The position numbers were made by a program, and so were the translations under genes. The notes below the pieces were generated by a model that saw only the letters and a program-made list of their open reading frames with translations, was not told the origin of the DNA and made no database searches. Positions 5,850 to 10,543 of a stretch of DNA of 10,543 bases are shown here, piece by piece. Source of the DNA: JBFGCT01 sp041581055 (GTDB taxonomy: Bacteria; Actinomycetota; Acidimicrobiia; Acidimicrobiales; Ilumatobacteraceae); the NCBI GenBank assembly GCA_041581055.1, contig JBFGCT010000144.1, positions 1 to 10,543 of the forward strand, given 5' to 3'. Every line of letters starts with the position of its first letter. Position 1 is the stretch's first letter.

Positions 5850-6890
5850 ATGGACCTGAATCCCCACCGCGTGCGAAGTGCCGAGTTCAAGACCGCCAAA
5901 CGCGGGCTCGACCCCGACGAGGTTCGCCAGTTTCTCGGGGAGGTCGCCGACGCGCTCGAAACGGCCCAGAACCAGTCGACGGCGATGGAGGCGCGGGCGC
6001 GCGCCGCAGTGGCGCGGTTGCAGGAGCTGTCCGACGACGCCAGCTCGCAAGCGACGGCGGCGCGCTCCGACGACGTGGCGGCGGCGTCGGTCGAGCAGGC
6101 CGAGACGATCAGCCGGACGCTGCTGTTGGCCCAGCGCACCGCCGACACGACGATCGCCCAGGCCGAGGCCGAGAGCCAGCGGATCGTGGCGGCGGCGACC
6201 GACGAGGCGGCGGCGACGCTCGACTCGACCCGCGAGATGGCGGCGCGGCTGATGGGCGAGGCCCGCGACGAGGCCCGCCGCGCCGGCGAGGCCGAACGGG
6301 TCGCAATCGCCAGCGAGGTCGACTCGTTGAAGGCGCGCCGCGACTTCCTCGAGTCCGACGTCGACCAACTCGAGCAGTTCCTGAGCGCGCAGCGGGGACG
6401 GCTCCGCGACGCGGCCGAGTCGATGCTCGAGCTGAGCGAGCGGGTCGACGGCGGTGTGGGCGAGGTGCGCCGGCCGCTGTTGTCCGCCGCGGACGACACA
6501 GCGAGCGCCGGCGCGGGCGGCCCGAGCGAGTCCGAGGCGCCCACGGCGGAGGCCCTGTTCGACGCGTCGGCGGCGGCTGCCGGCGGCGACACGGTCGTCG
6601 ACCAGACCGCCGACACCGTCGCCGACCAGACCGCCGACACGGTCGTCGACCAGACCGGCGACACGGTCGCCGACCAGACCGGCGAGCACCACGTCGAGCA
6701 CGTCGACGATCCCCTCGACGCCGCCGCGGCGCCGTCCACCACCGACTCCGAGATCGGCGAGTTCGCGCCGGCGGCCGGGGGCGCCGACGACGAGGAGACG
6801 CCACTCGGTTTCGAACTGGACGACACCGGCGACCCCGAGCGACCGGCGACCGACGAGGACGTGCGGTTCTCCTTCGACGACCGCATCTGA
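5850..6890 (+). CDS. divIVA: DivIVA/Wag31-type coiled-coil cell division and polarity protein
   Basis: DivIVA proteins bind negatively curved membrane at poles and septa and scaffold growth and division factors. The protein is 346 aa. The N-terminal lipid-binding domain is recognisable (residues about 3-35: NPHRVRSAEFKTAKRGLDPDEVRQFL). It has Lys17-Arg18-Gly19 where B. subtilis has Phe-Arg-Gly, the variant also seen in mycobacterial Wag31. Residues about 36-210 are Ala/Glu/Arg/Gln-rich and helical, typical of the long coiled coil. The C-terminal third is acidic and disordered, with four copies of an 8-residue repeat (247-278). CGAGGAG at 5838-5844 supports the ATG at 5850. The gene is 15 bp after sepF and probably co-transcribed with it. 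It could be a paralogous DivIVA-domain protein rather than the main polar scaffold, but its position beside sepF and ileS is that of divIVA. Confidence 0.9.
   Translation: MDLNPHRVRSAEFKTAKRGLDPDEVRQFLGEVADALETAQNQSTAMEARARAAVARLQELSDDASSQATAARSDDVAAASVEQAETISRTLLLAQRTADTTIAQAEAESQRIVAAATDEAAATLDSTREMAARLMGEARDEARRAGEAERVAIASEVDSLKARRDFLESDVDQLEQFLSAQRGRLRDAAESMLELSERVDGGVGEVRRPLLSAADDTASAGAGGPSESEAPTAEALFDASAAAAGGDTVVDQTADTVADQTADTVVDQTGDTVADQTGEHHVEHVDDPLDAAAAPSTTDSEIGEFAPAAGGADDEETPLGFELDDTGDPERPATDEDVRFSFDDRI
6588..6683 (+). repeat. 24-bp tandem repeat, four units, in divIVA
   Basis: Four units of 24 bp (6588, 6612, 6636, 6660) encode Asp-Thr-Val-(Val/Ala)-Asp-Gln-Thr-(Ala/Gly). Units one and three, and two and four, resemble each other at the fourth residue (Val versus Ala), suggesting duplication of a 48-bp pair. 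The length keeps frame. The repeat lies in the acidic disordered C-terminal tail. Confidence 0.95.
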
Positions 6891-6917
6891 CCAGCCCCGG
6901 GTCGGTCGAATCGCCCG

Positions 6918-6951
6918 CTGAGCCGGCGTCGCACGTCGATAACATCGTTGC
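6918..6951 (+). promoter_or_regulatory. promoter of ileS giving a leaderless mRNA
   Basis: TAACAT at 6940-6945 is a TAnnnT -10 box lying 6 nt before the GTG at 6952, which places the transcription start on or next to the start codon. CTGAGC at 6918-6923 is a weak -35 with a 16-bp spacer. No purine-rich Shine-Dalgarno precedes the GTG. Leaderless genes with this spacing are common in Actinobacteria. Confidence 0.5.
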
Positions 6952-9900
6952 GTGCCGTATCCCGAGGTCGACCCGCAGCCGAACTTCCCCGAGCTCGAGG
7001 ACGAGGTGCTCGCGATCTGGGCGAAGTACGCCACGTTCGACGCGTCGGTCGAGCAGCGGCCCGCCGGCGTCGACGGCGAGAACGAGTTCGTCTTCTACGA
7101 CGGCCCGCCGTTCGCCAACGGGCTCCCGCACTACGGCCACCTGCTGACCGGGTTCGTCAAGGACGCCGTCCCGCGCTACCAGACGATGCGCGGTCGGCGG
7201 GTCGAGCGCCGCTTCGGCTGGGACTGCCACGGGCTGCCCGCCGAGGTCAAGGCCGAGCAAGAGCTCGGGATCTCCGGGCACCCCGAGATCACCGCCTACG
7301 GCATCGACCGGTTCAACGAGGCCTGCCGGACCAGCGTGCTGCGCTTCACCGACGACTGGCGCGACTACGTCACCCGCCAGGCGCGGTGGGTCGACTTCGA
7401 CAACGACTACAAGACGCTCGATCTGTCGTACATGGAGAGCGTGATGTGGGCGTTCAAGACGCTCTGGGACAAGGGGTTGGTGTACGAGGGGTTTCGCGTG
7501 CTGGCGTATTGCTGGCGATGCGAGACGCCGCTGTCCAACAGCGAGACCCGCCTGGACGACACGTATCGCGACCGCCAGGATCCCGCGCTGACGGTGTGGT
7601 TCCGGCTGGAGACCGGCGAGCGGATCCTCGCCTGGACGACGACCCCGTGGACGCTCCCGGCGAACCTGGCCCTCGCCGTCGGCCCCGAGATCGAGTACGC
7701 GGTGATCGAACTCGACGGCGAGCGGTACGTGATGGCCGACGCGTTGCTCGGCGCGTACGAGGCCGAGCTCGGGGCGGGCGTCAAAGTCGCCACGAAGACC
7801 GGCGCCGACCTGATCGGCCTGCGGTACGAGCCGCTCTTCGAGTTCTTCGCCGACACCGAACAGCACGCGACCGGCGAGGCGTTTCGCGTCCTCGGCGCCG
7901 ACTTCGTCTCGGTCGACGACGGCACCGGGGTGGTCCACATGGCGCCCGGCTTCGGCGAGGACGACCAGATCGCGGCGAACGCGGCCGGGATCCCGACGAT
8001 CTGCCCGATGGACGAGCACGGCAGGTACACCGCGGCGGTGACGCCGTGGGCCGGGACGCACGTGTTCGACGCCAACCCGCTCGTGGCGCGGGCGCTCAAA
8101 GAACGCGGCCAGGTGGTCCGCCACGCCACCTACGACCACTCGTACCCGCACTGCTGGCGGTGCAACCAACCGCTCGTGTACCGGGCGATGTCGTCCTGGT
8201 TCGTGCAGGTGACCGCGTTCCGCGACCGGCTCGTCGAGCTGAACCAGGAGATCACCTGGCGTCCGGCGCACATCAAGGACGGCAGCTTCGGCAAGTGGCT
8301 GGAGAACGCCCGCGACTGGTCGATCAGCCGGAATCGCTTCTGGGGCTCGCCGATCCCGGTGTGGCAGTCCGACAACCCGGACCACCCGCGCGTCGACGTC
8401 TACGGTTCGGTCGCCGAGCTCGAGGCCGATTTCGGGGTCGAGATCACCGACCTCCACCGGCCCTTCATCGACGACCTCGTGCGACCCAACCCCGACGACC
8501 CGACCGGCGCGTCGATGATGCGGCGCGTCCCCGAGGTGCTCGACTGCTGGTTCGAGTCGGGATCGATGCCGTTCGCCCAGGTCCATTACCCGTTCGAGAA
8601 CCGCGAGTGGTTCGAGAACCACTATCCCGGCGACTTCATCGTCGAGTACATCGGCCAGACCCGCGGGTGGTTCTACACGCTGCACGTGCTCGCCACGGCC
8701 CTGTTCGACCGCCCCGCGTTCTCCGCCTGCCTGAGCCACGGCATCCTGCTCGGCGACGACGGGCGGAAGATGTCCAAGAGCCTCGACAACTACCCGGATC
8801 CGGCCGAGATGTTCGAGTCGCACGGGGCTGACGCGATGCGCTGGTACCTGCTCTCGTCGTCGATCCTGCGCGGCAGCGACGGGGTGGTGACCGAGGCCGG
8901 CATGCGCGACACCGTACGCCACGTGCTGCTCCCACTGTGGAACTCGTGGTACTTCCTGACCTTGTACGCGAACGCCGCCGGGTACGACGGGGTGTGGTCG
9001 ACGCAGTCGTCGAACGTGCTCGATCGGTACATCCTCGCCAAGACCCGCGAACTGGTCGCCGACGCGACCGCGGTCCTCGACGACTACGACCTCTTCGCCG
9101 CGTGCCAGCTCGCCCGCGACTATCTCGACGTGTTGACCAACTGGTATGTCCGCCGCAGCCGGAGCCGGTTCTGGGACGGCGACCACGAGGCGATCGACAC
9201 GCTGCACACGGTGATGTCGGTCTTCGTGCGCGTGGTCGCACCGCTGCTGCCGCTCGTGACCGAGGCGATCCACCGCGGCATGCACCCCGACGACGAGACC
9301 GCCAGCGTGCACCTGACCGATTGGCCGGCCGCCGACGAGCTCCCCGCCGACGACGATCTGGTGGTGTCGATGGATCTCGTGCGCGAGGTGTGCTCGGCGA
9401 CGTTGTCGGTCCGCAAGGCGCACCAGCGCCGCGTCCGGCTCCCGCTCAGCAGCGTGACCGTGGCGACGCCCGACGCGGACCGCCTCGCCGACTTCACCGA
9501 CGTGATCGCCGACGAGGTGAACGTGAAGCAGGTGCGGCTCACCGACGACGTGTCCTCGGTCGCCACCGAACGACTGCAGCTCGTGCCGGCCAAGCTCGGC
9601 CCGCGCCTCGGCAAGGACGTTCAGCAGGTGATCAAGGCGCACAAGGCCGGCGATTGGAGCGTCGCCGACGGCGCCGTGATCGTCGGCGGGCAGCGGCTCG
9701 AAGAAGGCGAGTACCAGCTGCAACTGATCGCCGCTGACGATCAGGCGAGTGCCGGCTTGGCCGGCGGCGTCGGTGTGATCGCCCTCGACATCGACGTGAC
9801 CGACGAGCTCGAGGTCGAGGGCCGCGCCCGCGACCTCGTCCGTTTGGTGCAGCAGGCCCGGCGTGACGCGGGGCTCGACGTCTCCGATCGGATCTCGTTG

Positions 9901-10047
9901 ACGATCGAGGCGCCGGCGCCTTGGCTCGACGCTGTCCGAGCCCACGAGCGGTTGATCGCCGGTGAAACCCTGGCGGTCGAGGTTCGCTCGACGCCGGGCG
10001 ACGGGGCCGAGCCGGTGGTCACCGTCGAGCGGGCCGTCGCGCGTTGA
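6952..10047 (+). CDS. ileS: isoleucyl-tRNA synthetase, long eukaryote-like type
   Basis: IleS charges tRNA-Ile with isoleucine and removes mischarged valine in its editing domain. At 1031 aa it is longer than E. coli IleRS (938) and matches the long eukaryote-like form seen in actinobacteria and Thermus. In order: GPPFANGLPHYGH with the class I signature HYGH at 60-63; a Cys187-x2-Cys190 pair (CWRC); the editing domain with TTTPWTLPAN (Thr229-231) and GTGVVHMAPGFGEDD (324-338); a second CWRC pair (Cys401, Cys404) that with the first probably binds zinc; SRNRFWGSPIPVW; KMSKS at 606-610; the helical anticodon-binding domain (about 660-840); and a C-terminal domain. An in-frame TAA at 6940 makes the GTG at 6952 the first possible start, and the N-terminus fits the family. 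No T-box leader fits in the 61-bp gap after divIVA. Confidence 0.99.
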   Translation: MPYPEVDPQPNFPELEDEVLAIWAKYATFDASVEQRPAGVDGENEFVFYDGPPFANGLPHYGHLLTGFVKDAVPRYQTMRGRRVERRFGWDCHGLPAEVKAEQELGISGHPEITAYGIDRFNEACRTSVLRFTDDWRDYVTRQARWVDFDNDYKTLDLSYMESVMWAFKTLWDKGLVYEGFRVLAYCWRCETPLSNSETRLDDTYRDRQDPALTVWFRLETGERILAWTTTPWTLPANLALAVGPEIEYAVIELDGERYVMADALLGAYEAELGAGVKVATKTGADLIGLRYEPLFEFFADTEQHATGEAFRVLGADFVSVDDGTGVVHMAPGFGEDDQIAANAAGIPTICPMDEHGRYTAAVTPWAGTHVFDANPLVARALKERGQVVRHATYDHSYPHCWRCNQPLVYRAMSSWFVQVTAFRDRLVELNQEITWRPAHIKDGSFGKWLENARDWSISRNRFWGSPIPVWQSDNPDHPRVDVYGSVAELEADFGVEITDLHRPFIDDLVRPNPDDPTGASMMRRVPEVLDCWFESGSMPFAQVHYPFENREWFENHYPGDFIVEYIGQTRGWFYTLHVLATALFDRPAFSACLSHGILLGDDGRKMSKSLDNYPDPAEMFESHGADAMRWYLLSSSILRGSDGVVTEAGMRDTVRHVLLPLWNSWYFLTLYANAAGYDGVWSTQSSNVLDRYILAKTRELVADATAVLDDYDLFAACQLARDYLDVLTNWYVRRSRSRFWDGDHEAIDTLHTVMSVFVRVVAPLLPLVTEAIHRGMHPDDETASVHLTDWPAADELPADDDLVVSMDLVREVCSATLSVRKAHQRRVRLPLSSVTVATPDADRLADFTDVIADEVNVKQVRLTDDVSSVATERLQLVPAKLGPRLGKDVQQVIKAHKAGDWSVADGAVIVGGQRLEEGEYQLQLIAADDQASAGLAGGVGVIALDIDVTDELEVEGRARDLVRLVQQARRDAGLDVSDRISLTIEAPAPWLDAVRAHERLIAGETLAVEVRSTPGDGAEPVVTVERAVAR

Positions 10048-10073
10048 GTCGCCGATCGCCGCGCGGCGTGTGG

Positions 10074-10094
10074 CCGGACGCGCGGCGCGTCCGG
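10074..10094 (+). repeat. perfect 9-bp inverted repeat in the ileS downstream gap
   Basis: CCGGACGCG (10074-10082) and CGCGTCCGG (10086-10094) are exact reverse complements around a CGG loop. The right arm ends directly against the TAGAGT -10 candidate. It could be a U-less terminator for ileS or an operator over the next gene's promoter. No T-run follows, so a standard intrinsic terminator is less likely. Confidence 0.55.
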
Positions 10095-10100
10095 TAGAGT
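10095..10100 (+). promoter_or_regulatory. candidate -10 box for the Lys-rich gene
   Basis: TAGAGT matches the TAnnnT consensus and resembles the TAGATT box before sepF. It lies about 30 bp before the GTG at 10131. No convincing -35 is present at 16-18 bp because that place is taken by the inverted repeat. Confidence 0.33.
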
Positions 10101-10130
10101 CCGCCGCTCATACCGCCGGAGGAGAGCCAC

Positions 10131-10543
10131 GTGGCTGCAGTGAAGAAGACGCCTTCCGCCAAGAAGGCGGCATCCAAGAAGGGCGCGCCGAAGAAGACCG
10201 CGCCGAAGACCGTGCCGAAGAAGACCGTGCAGAAGAAGACCGCGCCGAAGAAGACCGCGCCGAAGAAGACCGCGCCGAAGAAGACCGCGCCGAAGAAGAC
10301 CGCGCCGAAGAAGACCGTGCAGAAGAAGACCGTGCAGAAGAAGACCGTGCAGAAGAAGACCGTGCCGAAGAAGACCGTGCCGAAGAAGCCGGCCGCCACC
10401 AAGCCGGCGGCGAGGAAGCCGGCGGCGAAGAAGGCCGCGTCCAAGAAGCCGGCGGCGAAGAAGGCCGCGTCCAAGGCTCCCGCCAGGAAGCCGGCGGCGA
10501 AGAAGGCCGCGTCCAAGAAGCCGGCGGCGAAGAAGCCGGCGGC
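10131..10543 (+). CDS. Lys/Ala/Pro-rich repeat protein, possibly the N-terminal extension of a TraR/DksA-type zinc-finger protein (3' end outside window)
   Basis: The frame is open from the GTG at 10131 to the window edge (137 codons). GGAGGAGA at 10118-10125, about 5 nt before the GTG, decides this start over a GTG at 10140. After MAAVKKTPSAKKAA the protein consists of 13 KKTAP/KKTVQ/KKTVP units (residues about 21-84, one lacking a Lys), then KPAAKKAASK-type units to the edge. About two residues in five are Lys and almost no acidic residue is seen, so it should bind nucleic acid non-specifically, like histone H1 or the HupB tail. No folded domain is visible. In streptomycetes the gene after ileS encodes a TraR/DksA-like protein followed by lspA, so that identity is inferred from position alone. 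A Lys-rich nucleoid protein is the alternative. HupB itself is less likely because its Lys tail is C-terminal. Confidence 0.6.
   Translation, partial: MAAVKKTPSAKKAASKKGAPKKTAPKTVPKKTVQKKTAPKKTAPKKTAPKKTAPKKTAPKKTVQKKTVQKKTVQKKTVPKKTVPKKPAATKPAARKPAAKKAASKKPAAKKAASKAPARKPAAKKAASKKPAAKKPA
10191..10382 (+). repeat. 15-bp tandem repeat array, 13 units
   Basis: Units have the form AAGAAGACCGCGCCG (KKTAP), with GTGCAG (KKTVQ) and GTGCCG (KKTVP) variants. Runs of five identical KKTAP units (10233-10307) and three KKTVQ units (10308-10352) point to recent slippage or unequal exchange. One unit (10206-10217) has lost a Lys codon, keeping frame. Confidence 0.96.
10416..10543 (+). repeat. 30-bp KPAAKKAASK repeat array, continues past window
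   Basis: Units begin at 10416, 10446, 10488 and 10518, built from AAGCCGGCGGCGAAGAAGG followed by CCGCGTCCAAG. A 12-bp interruption (Ala-Pro-Ala-Arg) separates the second and third. The last unit diverges and runs to the window edge. It is a second repeat family in the same gene, distinct from the 15-bp array before it. Confidence 0.93.

Noticed and set aside
6898..6917. Short bulged stem after divIVA as a terminator
   Set aside because: Only six pairs, no T-run, and such stems are frequent by chance at this GC content.
6891..6951. T-box or other riboswitch before ileS
   Set aside because: Only 61 bp are available, no specifier or anti-sequestrator pattern is seen, and the promoter-like -10 lies 6 nt before the start.
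5375..7147. A 590-codon + strand frame across sepF, divIVA and the ileS start
   Set aside because: It is dominated by Arg, Gly and Ala, has no domain, and crosses three recognised genes in the wrong frame.
6109..9945. A 1278-codon open frame on the - strand opposite divIVA and ileS
   Set aside because: GC-rich codon use leaves the antisense frame free of stops. The translation has no recognisable domain and lies wholly opposite strongly conserved ileS.
10191..10382. Repeat array as a CRISPR
   Set aside because: Units are contiguous 15-bp codon multiples without spacers and encode a continuous protein. The same applies to the repeats at 1411-1515 and 6588-6683.

Overview
This is a high-GC window (roughly 70% by eye) carrying the back half of an actinobacterial division and cell wall (dcw) cluster. 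All genes lie on the + strand: murC (3' part) - murB - ftsQ - ftsZ - pgeF - yggS/ylmE - sepF - divIVA - ileS - start of a Lys-rich gene. Several things point to a Gram-positive actinobacterium-type organism: no ftsA between ftsQ and ftsZ, sepF and divIVA downstream of ftsZ, a long eukaryote-like IleRS, GTG starts, and TAGAnT-type -10 boxes. murB between murC and ftsQ, plus the Lys-rich reading frame after ileS, make a deep-branching class such as Acidimicrobiia plausible. That placement is inference from gene order, not from a search.

Layout. Bases 1-2487 hold murC, murB and ftsQ with overlapping ends (20 bp and 8 bp), so they form a tightly coupled unit for the last cytoplasmic MurNAc steps and for the divisome scaffold. 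A 135-bp gap (2488-2622) with the most AT-rich patch in the window precedes ftsZ and probably holds its promoter. ftsZ, pgeF and yggS follow closely (25-bp gap, then an 11-bp overlap). A 78-bp gap with a hairpin and a promoter-like element separates yggS from sepF. sepF and divIVA are 15 bp apart. ileS begins after a 61-bp gap with no Shine-Dalgarno and looks leaderless. An 83-bp gap with a perfect 9-bp inverted repeat precedes the last gene, which runs off the window. No gene-free stretch exceeds 135 bp. I see no RNA genes, mobile elements or CRISPR array.

How the genes fit together. MurC and MurB act in UDP-MurNAc synthesis and peptide addition, and PgeF is a quality-control factor for mistakes at the MurC step. 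FtsZ forms the ring. SepF is the likely membrane anchor for FtsZ because no FtsA is seen. FtsQ links the ring to septal peptidoglycan synthesis. DivIVA organises poles and septa. YggS handles PLP, and IleS is a housekeeping tRNA ligase commonly found next to divIVA.

The window is mostly a conserved housekeeping locus, and I find no undescribed multi-gene system. The points worth a second look are: a strong internal ribosome-binding site and in-frame ATG inside sepF exactly at the domain boundary; in-frame tandem repeats in the tails of FtsQ and DivIVA and in the Lys-rich protein; a leaderless ileS; a 9-codon Arg-rich mini-ORF whose stop overlaps the ftsZ start; and the absence of ylmG between sepF and divIVA.
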